From NCBI GenBank assembly GCA_029858965.1, contig JAOUDZ010000007.1, positions 1 through 64,000 of the forward strand: a DNA stretch of 64,000 bases. The letters are read 5' to 3'. Both the position numbers and the translations under genes were made by a program. The notes under the pieces are model-generated. The model worked only from the letters and a program-made list of their open reading frames with translations, made no database searches and had not been told where the DNA came from. Positions 17,591-26,011 of this stretch are shown in pieces; within the stretch, counting starts at the first letter, position 1, and each line of letters starts with the position of its first letter. Source of the DNA: Cyclobacteriaceae bacterium (lineage in GTDB: Bacteria > Bacteroidota > Bacteroidia > Cytophagales > Cyclobacteriaceae).

Positions 17591-18645
17591 TACCGGAATT
17601 TGGCCTTACGGAATGATTTACCAAGAATGTATGAGAGTTTTAAGGTTGTGACCATGTAGATGTCGCGATTATCTTTGTTGCCGCGAATATTGCTAGGAAA
17701 TTCACTGCCGTACCCATAGACCACATTATACGTATTTCCATCACGGCCAACATAGCTACTTGTCGGCGATGCAACTTCCGAAGTCCGATATGACATGGCC
17801 TTGGCAAGTTCATCAGTGGAGAATACTCCCAGGTCGACATAATTCTTGCTCACATCATCTAAATAATCCGTAAAAACATACCTAAAGCCAAATTCAGCGG
17901 CGAAATCGAAAACTTCATTTAGTCTAAAACGCACACCTATACCCATTGGTATGGCAAGCACAAGTTTTTTATAGGGAGTAGCACCCTGGTTAGCATCGCC
18001 ATCCTGCAATGCCGCATACTGTCCTTCCGTTCCCAGTGGCTGAAGATCAACCCATTGTTCCCCCTCCTGAAGCGGGTTTCCATTAAGGTCAGTGGCTGGA
18101 GCCAATCCCTGAGGATTATGCAGAAGTGCTGCAGCGCCAAGAAAAAGATATGGTGTCCACTCCGCGCGACTTATGTATGTGGCGGAATTTTCGAATAAAT
18201 CAAAACTGGCAATAACGGAGAGTTCTTTGATCCGATTTCGGAAAGACAGGTTGCGCTGATAGCGAAATATTCCATTGTTTGTGTCACCTTGATCTGCTGA
18301 TTGACTGTCAGACCCCTTAAGCGTACCATACATGAACGATCCTGTGATTGTATAACGCGGACCGAATCTGTGACCGTATGAAAGACTAACGGCAGGCCTC
18401 GTAAATGAAATGTCGGTACTGAATAGTCCTGGGCGCGGAGAAAGGTCCCCAAAATAGTTTAAAGCGCTTGCTGAGATACTTATCATATCATACTGCTTTT
18501 CCTTCCCAAACCAACTTGCCTTTCCCCTGTAAGTAAATATGCGCTTGTTGTTCTTTTTGATACTCCTGCGGCTCATCTGCCCGTGTGCATCAGGGAAAAA
18601 GGATAGCAGGAAAACAGCTAGCACTGGGATAAGAAGCTTTCTCAT
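17590..18645 (-). CDS. DUF6089-family outer-membrane beta-barrel protein (long paralogue)
   Basis: The 351-residue product has a signal peptide (MRKLLIPVLAVFLLSFFPDAHG), a basic linker (SRRSIKKNNKRIF) and then the DUF6089 pattern ISASALNYFGDLSPRP. It shares strands and the loop VFTDYLDDVSKNYVDLG with the shorter gene that follows, so the pair arose by tandem duplication. A longer internal loop (about 185-230) is rich in glycine, glutamine and aspartate. Outer-membrane barrel location is inferred. A possible promoter (TAGTTTTG, minus strand) lies between nadK and this gene, about 33 bases upstream. Confidence 0.83.
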   Translation of the reverse strand: MRKLLIPVLAVFLLSFFPDAHGQMSRRSIKKNNKRIFTYRGKASWFGKEKQYDMISISASALNYFGDLSPRPGLFSTDISFTRPAVSLSYGHRFGPRYTITGSFMYGTLKGSDSQSADQGDTNNGIFRYQRNLSFRNRIKELSVIASFDLFENSATYISRAEWTPYLFLGAAALLHNPQGLAPATDLNGNPLQEGEQWVDLQPLGTEGQYAALQDGDANQGATPYKKLVLAIPMGIGVRFRLNEVFDFAAEFGFRYVFTDYLDDVSKNYVDLGVFSTDELAKAMSYRTSEVASPTSSYVGRDGNTYNVVYGYGSEFPSNIRGNKDNRDIYMVTTLKLSYILGKSFRKAKFR

Positions 18646-18677
18646 CGTGTTTGAATAAAGTTTTCAGTCAATGACTA

Positions 18678-18685
18678 CAAAACTA
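18678..18685 (-). promoter_or_regulatory. Possible -7 element before the DUF6089-uppS-bamA series
   Basis: On the minus strand this reads TAGTTTTG, a TAnnTTTG match 33 bases before the start of the long DUF6089 gene and in the short gap after nadK. The nearest upstream TTG is about 22 bases away, which is longer than ideal, so this is a candidate internal promoter only. Confidence 0.3.
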
Positions 18686-18693
18686 ACAAAAAA

Positions 18694-19566
18694 TCAATTC
18701 CTAACGTCAAGGCCCCAATTCAACTTCTGCCGGAGTGTTTTGAAGTAGTGGTTGCTCTCTAATTGCACCAGGTGAACATTGAAATCAGCTTTTCTTATTT
18801 CCAATTTTACGGAAGAGTCAACGGAAGACATGCGTGAATCCAGTGATACCAGAAATCGTTTACTTCTACCCTCCACCTGAAATGTTATTACAGCGCTATC
18901 AGATACAACAATAGGGCGTACCGTAAGATTATGCGGACTTACAGGGGTAATTACAAAGTTCCTCGAGCGTGGAAAAATTAAGGGACCTCCGCAACTCAAC
19001 GAGTAACCCGTTGAACCTGTTGGTGTAGACACGATTATGCCGTCAGCCCAGTATGCGTTTAAGAACTCTCCGTCTATGTATGCATTGATGGTAATCATAG
19101 CCGAAGAATCCTTTTTTACTACAGTGAAATCATTTAGCGCGAAATTGAGGTCGCCAAATATTCCTGTGCTCGTTTCCAGTTTTAGCAGGCCCCTTTTGTC
19201 AAGCGTGAAAGAGCCTTCGAGCAGATTCTGAATTGCTTTTTCTGTATCTTCTCTGCTTATAGTAGCCAAGAAACCCAAACGACCAGTGTTAATACCCATG
19301 ATTGGGATTTCAGATCTTCCGATAAGTGTAACAGACTCCAGTAGTGTTCCATCACCTCCGATGCTTAGGAAAAGTTGAACGTCATTAAGTTCTGCACCAG
19401 TGTGAAAGATTTGAAACGCTGAATTGATCAAGGGTGGTTTGAGGTATCGGCTGAATTTGGAGGAGACCTTGAGCTCAACATTGTATCGTGCAAGGATTTC
19501 GAAAATATGCGCCACAAATGGTGCCGACTCCCGGTTGAATTCTTTCCCATGTACTGCAATTCTCAT
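18694..19566 (-). CDS. nadK: NAD kinase
   Basis: The 290-residue protein shows the NAD kinase signatures: LSIGGDGTLLESV near residue 70, GINTGRLGFLA near 94, the NFALNDFTVVKK segment, and the glycine-rich GSTGYSLSCGGP near 180. It phosphorylates NAD to NADP in the cytoplasm and so supplies NADPH metabolism. The ATG at 19566 gives the standard beginning MRIAVHGKEF. It stands between the CBS protein and the DUF6089-uppS-bamA series, a gene order common in Bacteroidota. Confidence 0.96.
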   Translation of the reverse strand: MRIAVHGKEFNRESAPFVAHIFEILARYNVELKVSSKFSRYLKPPLINSAFQIFHTGAELNDVQLFLSIGGDGTLLESVTLIGRSEIPIMGINTGRLGFLATISREDTEKAIQNLLEGSFTLDKRGLLKLETSTGIFGDLNFALNDFTVVKKDSSAMITINAYIDGEFLNAYWADGIIVSTPTGSTGYSLSCGGPLIFPRSRNFVITPVSPHNLTVRPIVVSDSAVITFQVEGRSKRFLVSLDSRMSSVDSSVKLEIRKADFNVHLVQLESNHYFKTLRQKLNWGLDVRN

Positions 19567-19656
19567 GAAGTAGTATTTTTAGTTGCGGTACAGCAAGTTT
19601 TTCCGAAACTCTATAAAGATAGGAATGAGACAGGAATGGACAAAGGGGAGAAATAA

Positions 19657-20322
19657 TTAAATGTCCAGGTAGCGCAACAGCATATCAATGCGTTCTTTGC
19701 CATCGCCTTCTGGCTTAGTGTCTTGGTATCGACCAATGACTTTGTATCCAAAACGTTCTAACGTTGCGACGATTCGCAATAAATCGATTTGATTTATCTT
19801 CAATGTCAACCTGAGTTTTGAAGGATCTAATGGGTCCTCCTTAACAATACTGCTCAGTATCTTGGCATGATTTTCTTCAACTAATCTGCTTATCGCCGAC
19901 AATGAATAGTCGGCATGATTCATTGAAAGGACCAAGATTGCACCTGGCAATTGTACAGCGGCGGTTTGCGCAAATGATGTAAGCGTGTCTTGTACAGTGA
20001 TAAGCCCGCAATAACTTTGATCTTCATTGAGTACCGCGACTACCTGAAGTTTATTCTCAGCGGCTACTTTGAGTATGTCATAGAAATGGGTATCTAATTG
20101 GACGTAGCAATTTTGACCAACAAGTGAAAAATCCTTTACTGATTTTTCTATTTCATTCGTTTCCAGAATGATTTCTTCAGAGATAAATCCCAACAACCTG
20201 CCATTATCAACGACAGGCATATAATTGCAGCGGAACTCTTCCATCCACACAATCGCCTTGTGGGCATCATCGGTCCCCTTCAGTGGTGGAATCATGTGAT
20301 TTATTAAATCTTCCGCGATCAT
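19657..20322 (-). CDS. CBS-domain protein with ACT-like C-terminus
   Basis: Two CBS motifs make up the first part of this 221-residue protein (about residues 1-60 and 72-125; CNYMPVVDNGRLLGFISE and LQVVAVLNEDQSYCGLIT). The remainder, LPGAILVLSMNHADYSLSAISRLVEEN and beyond, resembles an ACT-type regulatory fold. It has no enzyme domain, so it probably senses an adenine nucleotide or amino acid and regulates a partner. The neighbour nadK is a reasonable but unproven partner. The family is widely placed next to nadK and pdxJ in this phylum. Confidence 0.87.
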   Translation of the reverse strand: MIAEDLINHMIPPLKGTDDAHKAIVWMEEFRCNYMPVVDNGRLLGFISEEIILETNEIEKSVKDFSLVGQNCYVQLDTHFYDILKVAAENKLQVVAVLNEDQSYCGLITVQDTLTSFAQTAAVQLPGAILVLSMNHADYSLSAISRLVEENHAKILSSIVKEDPLDPSKLRLTLKINQIDLLRIVATLERFGYKVIGRYQDTKPEGDGKERIDMLLRYLDI

Positions 20323-20362
20323 TACCAGTTTTTATTGTGTACAAATCAATTTCAATAACTAA

Positions 20363-21112
20363 TTAACTCAAGAACGCCTCTACAAGTTCATTAAACTTTT
20401 CAGGATGCTCCATCATAGGAGCATGACAACAGTTATCAATAAATTTTAAGACCGAATTTGGAATGAGCCTATTGAACTCATGTGCAACGATTGGCGGCGT
20501 AATGGTGTCATTCAATCCCCACACTAACAAAGTTGGGATGGTAATATTGGGAATTTGTTCTGCCAAATTGTTACGCTGTGCCGACTTGGCAATCGCAACA
20601 ATCCGCAAGCATTTGGGAATGTTGTTGGTTATTTCAAATACCTCGTCAATCAATTCCTTGGTTGCCACTTCCGGATCATAAAATGTGTATGAAACACGCT
20701 CTTTAATGTATTGATAGTTGCCTCTTTTCGGATAGGATCCACCCATGGAATCTTCAAATAAGCCGGAACTACCCGTTAGTATTAGTTTCTTTACTTTTGA
20801 TGCGTTATTCAATGTATAAATTAGTGCAATATGTCCCCCCAGACTATTGCCAATCAAAATCATATCATCGAGATTTCTTAATGCCACGAAGTCTTCCAGA
20901 AATTTCCGCAAGCCGTCTAGTCCTGCTTCTCGAATGGGCATCTCGTAAATTGGCAACATCGGAATAATTACACGATACTTTTTTGAGAATCGATCCACCA
21001 CACCTTCCCAATTGCTTAAGGCGCCAAATAGTCCGTGCAATAAAAGTAAAACAGGACCAGCGCCTTCCTCTACGTAGCGAAACCCACTCTTTTCCTTAAT
21101 TGCTAGTGCCAT
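20363..21112 (-). CDS. Alpha/beta-fold hydrolase
   Basis: The 249 residues are a complete alpha/beta hydrolase. LLLLHGLFGALSNW forms the oxyanion region, the nucleophile elbow is LIGNSLGGHIALIY near residue 90, the acid is in LVWGLNDTITPP near 198, and the histidine is in NCCHAPMMEHPEKF near 228. So the triad is intact. The substrate is not predictable; an ester or thioester of a small molecule is likely. No signal peptide is present, so it is cytoplasmic. It lies upstream of the CBS protein gene. Confidence 0.9.
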   Translation of the reverse strand: MALAIKEKSGFRYVEEGAGPVLLLLHGLFGALSNWEGVVDRFSKKYRVIIPMLPIYEMPIREAGLDGLRKFLEDFVALRNLDDMILIGNSLGGHIALIYTLNNASKVKKLILTGSSGLFEDSMGGSYPKRGNYQYIKERVSYTFYDPEVATKELIDEVFEITNNIPKCLRIVAIAKSAQRNNLAEQIPNITIPTLLVWGLNDTITPPIVAHEFNRLIPNSVLKFIDNCCHAPMMEHPEKFNELVEAFLS

Positions 21113-21181
21113 ATTCCTTATTATCGGGGATAAGTAAAGAAAAAAATAGATGAGAAAGAAAATTTTTTAACGTTGACTCAG

Positions 21182-21679
21182 TCAAAAAACATCCTTGAAA
21201 ATTGGTAATAGTCCGCTAATCCACTCCGTAAGTTTAGGGGCAAAACCTGCTACACTTGGATAAAGCCACGAACCCTCGGTCCACTGGGAGAGCAGCTTGA
21301 ATTTCAGCGAATCGACAATCCACAAAACAATACTTAACATGAAGGTCGTCTTCAGGAACCCAACCAAGGCGCCAAAAGCGCTATCGAACCCCCCCAAAAA
21401 TGATTTGTCTATGGATGCCTTCACTAGCTTGCCCAGTAGATTCACCGCCACAACGATCAAGAGGAAAACAACACCAAATGCGACATAGGGCAGAACCTTT
21501 TCGTCAACTTCAAATTTATTGGCAAGTAAAACCATCACAAGGCCCATCAATTTGAAACCACCCAGAATACCAATTATGACAGCTACCAGGGAAAATAGCT
21601 CCAGCAGAAAACCTGCTTTGTAGCCGTGGTACGCTCCCAGAACAAGCAAAAGCGACAATGCAATGTCTATCCCACTCAA
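21182..21679 (-). CDS. CvpA family membrane protein
   Basis: This 165-residue protein has four hydrophobic segments and the CvpA-type opening SGIDIALSLLLVLGAYHGYKAGFLLEL. A helix with FDSAFGALVGFLKTTFMLSIV is also typical. CvpA is needed for colicin V export in E. coli and is linked to envelope homeostasis elsewhere. The start is TTG at 21679; the yqeY stop TGA is read from the same bases (TTGA), a coupled arrangement. I see no ATG that would serve better. Confidence 0.87.
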   Translation of the reverse strand: MSGIDIALSLLLVLGAYHGYKAGFLLELFSLVAVIIGILGGFKLMGLVMVLLANKFEVDEKVLPYVAFGVVFLLIVVAVNLLGKLVKASIDKSFLGGFDSAFGALVGFLKTTFMLSIVLWIVDSLKFKLLSQWTEGSWLYPSVAGFAPKLTEWISGLLPIFKDVF

Positions 21680-22128
21680 GCGGAGAGAAGTTTTTTTACT
21701 AGTTCAGAAATTACTCTGCCATCTGCCTGGCCAGCAAGAGCCTTAGTGGCAGATCCCATTACCTTTCCCATGTCTTGCGGGCCTTTGGCATCTAACTGTT
21801 GAATTATAGTTTTCAATTCACGTTCGATTTCTGCCTCAGAAAGCTGCTTCGGCAAATATCGGCTAATGACCCCTAATTGAAAAAGCTCCTTTTCTGCCAG
21901 ATCAGTACGGTTTTGCTGCTGAAAAATATCAGCAGACTCTTTTCGCTGCTTAGCGGCCTTCATAAGTAGTTTATTCTCGGTATCAGACGTAATTTCTCCC
22001 TTCGAGTTCTTGTCGGTTTCAGCCAGCAGGATAAGCGATTTGATGCTGCGTAACGCTTCAAGCTCCTCCTTTTTTTGAGCAAGCATAGCCTTTTTAATAT
22101 CACTATCAATTTGTTGCTTTAAACTCAT
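21676..22128 (-). CDS. GatB/YqeY domain-containing protein
   Basis: Starting at the ATG at 22128 (MSLKQQIDSDIKKAML), the product has 150 residues and is a stand-alone YqeY helical domain. The segments KKEELEALRSIKSLI and the C-terminal GPQDMGKVMGSATKALAG with DGRVISELVKKLL match the tail domain of GatB. Stand-alone members may assist tRNA-dependent amidation or act on tRNA, but this is not established. It is the first gene of the minus-strand series and diverges from pdxJ, with 98 bases between starts. Confidence 0.92.
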   Translation of the reverse strand: MSLKQQIDSDIKKAMLAQKKEELEALRSIKSLILLAETDKNSKGEITSDTENKLLMKAAKQRKESADIFQQQNRTDLAEKELFQLGVISRYLPKQLSEAEIERELKTIIQQLDAKGPQDMGKVMGSATKALAGQADGRVISELVKKLLSA

Positions 22129-22226
22129 AAAATATTTTGTTGTGTTGTTAAAATATCGAAACGATTTTTTATCTCCATTAGTTAACCATTTATCCAAAAT
22201 AAGTATCTTATAAAGGACTTAAGATT

Positions 22227-22955
22227 ATGACAAGACTTAGTGTCAATATTAATAAAATTGCAACACTCCGAAACGCCCGCGGGGGAAATAATCCAAATGT
22301 GGTTAAAGCCGCCATTGATTGTGAGCGATTTGGTGCGCAGGGCATAACAGTTCATCCGCGACCCGACGAACGCCACATACGATATAATGATGTCATTGAC
22401 CTAAAAGACGTCATCAGAACAGAATTCAATGTTGAAGGATATCCTGATGACCGCTATATGAAAATTCTGCGGGAAGTAAAGCCGGCGCAAGCTACCCTCG
22501 TGCCCGATGGACCAGATGCGATCACTTCTAATGCTGGCTGGGATACTGTCAAGCATACGGGCTTGTTGAAAGGCATCATTTCAGAAATAAAATCAATGGG
22601 AATTCGTGTGTCGGTTTTTGTTGATCCTGCGCCCAGGATGGTTGAAGGTGCGGTAAAAATCGGGGCAGACCGAATTGAGCTTTACACAGAACCATACGCA
22701 CAGGAATACCTGTTGAACAAGGCGATTGCCGTAAAACCCTATATAGAGAGCGCGACCATAGCGCACACTGCCGGACTTGGCATTAACGCGGGTCACGACC
22801 TTGATCTTAATAACCTTGGGTTTCTTGTGAAGAGCATTCCTTACCTCGAGGAAGTTTCGATAGGACATGCACTCATCTGTGACGCGATCTATTATGGCCT
22901 GGAAAACACTATTCAACTTTACTTAAGGGAAATTGCAAAGCACATGGTCGAATAA
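22227..22955 (+). CDS. pdxJ: Pyridoxine 5'-phosphate synthase
   Basis: The 242-residue TIM-barrel enzyme condenses 1-deoxyxylulose 5-phosphate with 3-amino-2-oxopropyl phosphate to make pyridoxine 5'-phosphate. Signatures seen are RLSVNINKIATLRNARGG, the loop ITVHPRPDERHIRYND near 38, DRIELYTEPYAQ, and HAGHDL-type end IGHALICDAIYYGLE. The length is normal. Position next to yqeY and the CBS-nadK series is common in Bacteroidota. It has its own start region in the shared divergent gap. Confidence 0.96.
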   Translation: MTRLSVNINKIATLRNARGGNNPNVVKAAIDCERFGAQGITVHPRPDERHIRYNDVIDLKDVIRTEFNVEGYPDDRYMKILREVKPAQATLVPDGPDAITSNAGWDTVKHTGLLKGIISEIKSMGIRVSVFVDPAPRMVEGAVKIGADRIELYTEPYAQEYLLNKAIAVKPYIESATIAHTAGLGINAGHDLDLNNLGFLVKSIPYLEEVSIGHALICDAIYYGLENTIQLYLREIAKHMVE

Positions 22956-22988
22956 GACGTTAGAACGAATTCAATATTAATTAACCCT

Positions 22989-23129
22989 ATGCCGAAATTT
23001 GTTTTCAAAAGGTATGCGATGGAAAATTGGCATACAAGTAACATCTGTTTTGATACAGATGTAAGTATCTTCACCAAAAATGCCGCATCATCAAGCATGA
23101 GCGGCAGCACAGCGTTCAGCCTAAAGTAG
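22989..23129 (+). CDS. Possible small ORF (46 residues) ahead of TPM genes
   Basis: An ATG at 22989 opens 46 codons (MPKFVFKRYAMENWHTSN...) that end 8 bases before the first TPM gene. It is too short for the ORF track. It fills most of the 182-base gap and has no stop in the way, but it has no recognisable domain, signal or ribosome site, and it contains a small inverted repeat (ACATCTG and CAGATGT). It could be a chance ORF. Confidence 0.25.
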   Translation: MPKFVFKRYAMENWHTSNICFDTDVSIFTKNAASSSMSGSTAFSLK

Positions 23130-23137
23130 ATAATTTA

Positions 23138-23800
23138 ATGAACATCAAAGAAAGATTTAGTGATGCAGACCTTCAGCGCATTAAGGTTGCAGTCAAAGAA
23201 GCTGAAAATACAATTTCAGGAGAGATTGTGCCGGTTATCGTTGAGCGCAGCGGTCGGTATTTGATTGCGAATTACAAGGGAAGCCTGATCGCGGCTTCTC
23301 TTACATTCATGATAATTATATTGCTTGATCGATACATTATTTCAGATGCCAGCAATACCCTGTTCTACGATCCTGTATTCATATTTATTGTAGTTGCACT
23401 GGGTGGGGCACTGGGGGCGATCGTACCGAATTTTTCGGATGGTCTTAAGAGATTGCTATTGGATCAAGTGTATCTGGATAATGCCACAAGACAGCGAGCA
23501 GAAAATGCTTTTTTGGAGGAAGAAGTCTTTAACACAAGGCATCGTACAGGTATTATGATTTTTGTCTCTTTTTTTGAGCATGAAGTGATCGTGATGGCGG
23601 ATCGCGGTATCAGTAAGGTTGTAGATCAGAAGCAATGGGATAGTATTGTATCCGACATCGTTAAAGAAATAAGAGCCAGGAGAATCGTGGAGGGTTTGGA
23701 AGGAGGGATAAAACGATGTGGGGAATTACTACTGGAAAAGGGATTTCGTAAAAGCGATGACGATGTGAACGAGCTTCGCGATGACCTTAGAATAAATTGA
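23138..23800 (+). CDS. TPM-domain membrane protein (YgcG/DUF477 type, no glycine tail)
   Basis: The 220-residue protein begins with a short cytoplasmic-looking segment (FSDADLQRIKVAVKEAENTISGEIVPVI). Two membrane helices follow (about 51-67 and 79-97), then the TPM half YLDNATRQRAENAFLEEEVFNTRHRTGIMIFVSFFEHEVIVMADRG. Many Bacteroidota encode such a protein together with a LemA protein and one YgcG-like protein; here I see no LemA gene and two YgcG-like proteins follow. TPM domains are suggested to be phosphatases or scaffold proteins near the membrane, without firm evidence. It starts the three-gene set. Confidence 0.85.
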   Translation: MNIKERFSDADLQRIKVAVKEAENTISGEIVPVIVERSGRYLIANYKGSLIAASLTFMIIILLDRYIISDASNTLFYDPVFIFIVVALGGALGAIVPNFSDGLKRLLLDQVYLDNATRQRAENAFLEEEVFNTRHRTGIMIFVSFFEHEVIVMADRGISKVVDQKQWDSIVSDIVKEIRARRIVEGLEGGIKRCGELLLEKGFRKSDDDVNELRDDLRIN

Positions 23801-23846
23801 TTTCCCGAAAACATCAAATGCATATAGAACCAGTCCAATCGCTTTC

Positions 23847-24581
23847 ATGAAATCTTCATTGGTTCCGTTCATATTATTCATTTCATCCTTCGCGTTTGGT
23901 CAACTTGATATTCCGTCGCATGGAGGAACTTGGGTACACGATAATGCAGGGATTCTCTCGGCACCTACAAAATCGATCCTGGAATCAACATTAAAAGCAG
24001 AGCGGGACTCCACAAGCAATCAAATTGCGGTGTTGATAATTCCGTCCTTAGACGGGGAATCCATAGAAGATTTTTCGTTGCGTGTCGCTGAGAAATGGGG
24101 GCTGGGGCAAGAAAGCAAGGACAATGGTGTATTGTTGCTAATCGCTATTAATGACCGCCAGCTTCGTATTGAAGTCGGTTCGGGGCTGGAAGGGATTCTG
24201 ACAGATGCCGTGTCTAGCCGGATAAACAGAAACGAAATCGCACCATTCTTTCGCGAAGGAAATTATGATGATGGTGTGAAAGCAGGAGTCATCGCTATCA
24301 TTCAGGCAATTCGGGGAGAGTATAGGAATGATGATCCTCCTGTGGCGAGGAGGTCATCCCGACGTTCACCAATAGCAACAATCCTGATCCTGATCATTAT
24401 CATCATCATCGCCTCAAGAAGGGGAAGAGGTGGTCGGGGTGGCGGTGGGTACTGGTCGTCGGGTAGCGGATGGGTTGGTCCATTGGGAGGGTTTGGCGGC
24501 AATGGAGGATCATGGGGGTCCGGCAGCGATTTTGGCGGTGGTGGCGGTTTTGGTGGCGGCGGTTCGAGCAATTCATGGTAA
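23847..24581 (+). CDS. TPM-domain exported protein with glycine-rich tail (copy 1)
   Basis: The 244-residue product has a signal peptide (MKSSLVPFILFISSFAFG), a TPM domain over about 25-150 with VHDNAGILSAPTKSILESTL, STSNQIAVLIIPSLDGESIE and IEVGSGLEGILTDAVSSRI, one membrane segment near 175-190 (IATILILIIIIIIASRR), then a glycine-rich tail ending in GGGGSSNSW. The tail carries repeated GG and W residues and lies in the cytoplasm if the N-terminus is exported. The gene is 46 bases after the first TPM gene. It is closely similar to the following gene, so a tandem duplication is clear. Confidence 0.88.
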   Translation: MKSSLVPFILFISSFAFGQLDIPSHGGTWVHDNAGILSAPTKSILESTLKAERDSTSNQIAVLIIPSLDGESIEDFSLRVAEKWGLGQESKDNGVLLLIAINDRQLRIEVGSGLEGILTDAVSSRINRNEIAPFFREGNYDDGVKAGVIAIIQAIRGEYRNDDPPVARRSSRRSPIATILILIIIIIIASRRGRGGRGGGGYWSSGSGWVGPLGGFGGNGGSWGSGSDFGGGGGFGGGGSSNSW

Positions 24582-24627
24582 AAAAATGTATGCCAAATGA
24601 ATGAAATGTAACAGAATAACACGCATC

Positions 24628-25614
24628 ATGCATGATTTAGGGAAAATCCAGAAGATAAGAAGTTCCTGGTTTGCCAACGGATTTCTAAGTCCATGGCTAA
24701 GCACCAGTTTGTTTCTATTCCTGTTGTTTTGCATTGTAACGCATGCGGCCGCTGCCCAAAAGCCATTACCCGAACTTTGGGGTCTGCATGTTCATGATGA
24801 GGCCAAGGTGCTCTCACAGCAGACTATTGATGCGCTGGAAACAAAGCTGAGCGAATACGAAGACTCAACGTCAAACCAAATTGCCATACTTATCGTCACT
24901 TCGTTAGACGGAGAGTCCTTGGAAGATTACTCATTGCGTGTAGCTGAGAAGTGGAAACTGGGACAAAAGGATAAGGACAATGGGGTGCTTCTTTTAATCG
25001 CTGTAGAGGACCATAAAATACGCATTGAAACAGGATATGGATTAGAAGGAGTTTTAACGGACGCCCTATGCAGCAGAATAATTCGGAACGAATTAGCGCC
25101 GGATTTTCGTAAGGATGACTATGATACCGGCGTTTCATCCGGTGTGCAGGCCATTATGGATGCCATAGGAGGCGAATACAGTGCGGATGGGGTTGATGAA
25201 GATCTGTTTGAGGCGCTGGGAGTCAAGGAGCGTTTACTCATAGGATTGTTCATTTTTGGTATATTGGGTATCTTCACTTTCATCGGTTTATTTGTACCGG
25301 GTTGCGGCGGCTGGTTTCTGTATGCTTTTCTTATACCCTTCTATGCTGCTTTTCCAATGGTTGTCCTCGGTGTTGACGGCGGCCTCAAGGCCCTGGGCGC
25401 ATATGTCATCGGGTTTCCAGTACTAAAACTTATACTTAGCAGATCGGCATGGGGCAGACGGATGGCCAAAAAGATGGGTAATAGCAAGGGCAGAAGTGGT
25501 ACAGGATGGTCTTCTGGTTCTGGTTGGTCCGGGGGGTCAACATCAGGCAGTTCTGGAGGGTTTTCTGGTGGTGGCGGCAGCTTTGGTGGTGGCGGCAGCA
25601 GCGGGTCCTGGTGA
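24628..25614 (+). CDS. TPM-domain exported protein with glycine-rich tail (copy 2)
   Basis: I start this at the ATG at 24628 (328 residues); an ATG at 24601 gives 9 more residues and cannot be excluded. The long N-terminal region before the hydrophobic core (about 27-44, STSLFLFLLFCIVTHAAAA) makes the exact start uncertain. The TPM domain contains VHDEAKVLSQQTIDALETKL and STSNQIAILIVTSLDGESLE, nearly matching the previous gene. It differs by a larger membrane part with two hydrophobic blocks (about 208-235 and 237-270) before the glycine tail that ends GGGGSSGSW. The role is unknown; membrane location with a cytoplasmic tail is inferred. Confidence 0.87.
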   Translation: MHDLGKIQKIRSSWFANGFLSPWLSTSLFLFLLFCIVTHAAAAQKPLPELWGLHVHDEAKVLSQQTIDALETKLSEYEDSTSNQIAILIVTSLDGESLEDYSLRVAEKWKLGQKDKDNGVLLLIAVEDHKIRIETGYGLEGVLTDALCSRIIRNELAPDFRKDDYDTGVSSGVQAIMDAIGGEYSADGVDEDLFEALGVKERLLIGLFIFGILGIFTFIGLFVPGCGGWFLYAFLIPFYAAFPMVVLGVDGGLKALGAYVIGFPVLKLILSRSAWGRRMAKKMGNSKGRSGTGWSSGSGWSGGSTSGSSGGFSGGGGSFGGGGSSGSW

Positions 25615-25954
25615 TACATAGGAATAGGACACTGTTTCCTATTGTCTTGCCAAGGCACTCAGGAAAGGACAATTGACGGTCAAGGTCAGAAAAAATCACT
25701 TCATACTCTTTTCTTCGTTTCTGCATGCCAATGGGTTTCCCGAGCTCAGTGGATGAAAATGATATTAGGTGTATGTTCCGGATTAACTGCATAAGCGGTT
25801 GGAATGACAGACTGTTTGCAGACCCGCCCAGGGTGCAGAAAATAATTGTGCAAGTGACAGCATTGCGATTAAAATAGTTTTGAAATGAGCTGATGTGTCG
25901 CGCATCAGCCTTTCTTAATTCTTCTTAAAAAGACAGGAATAAGCGAAAACAAAT
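25615..25954. other. Intergenic region before glyA
   Basis: There is no gene of normal size for about 397 bases after the last TPM gene. It holds a weak inverted repeat just after the TPM stop (AATAGGA and TCCTATT), a chance-looking 50-codon ORF at 25725-25877, a good hairpin with a U-rich tail at 25889-25917, and then the glyA promoter. Confidence 0.5.
25889..25917 (+). terminator. Hairpin terminator upstream of glyA
   Basis: GCTGATGTG and CGCATCAGC form a 9-base-pair stem (one G-U pair) around a 3-base loop, followed by CTTTCTTAATTCTTCTT. It looks like a rho-independent terminator on the plus strand, 275 bases after the last TPM stop, so either a long 3' untranslated region or a short independent transcript ends here. 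Confidence 0.65.
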
Positions 25955-25984
25955 TTGCGTTCTCAGCGCGCACGCTTATTTTTG
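25955..25984 (+). promoter_or_regulatory. Bacteroidetes-type promoter of glyA
   Basis: TTG at 25955-25957, a 19-base spacer and TATTTTTG at 25977-25984 match the known -33 (TTG) and -7 (TAnnTTTG) elements of the Bacteroidetes primary sigma factor exactly. Transcription should begin near 25990, leaving an untranslated leader of about 22 bases before the glyA ATG. Confidence 0.75.
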
Positions 25985-26011
25985 ATCCTCTTTAAAACAT
26001 CAGTCGAATAA

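Noticed and set aside
25341-25658. Proline-rich minus-strand ORF, and a similar one at 24302-24622
   Set aside because: Proline runs arise because they are antisense to the glycine-rich tails of the TPM genes.
25725-25877. 50-codon plus-strand ORF ending 11 bases before the hairpin terminator
   Set aside because: It has no signal, domain or ribosome site and its sequence is unlike a stable protein; its place before the terminator is probably chance.
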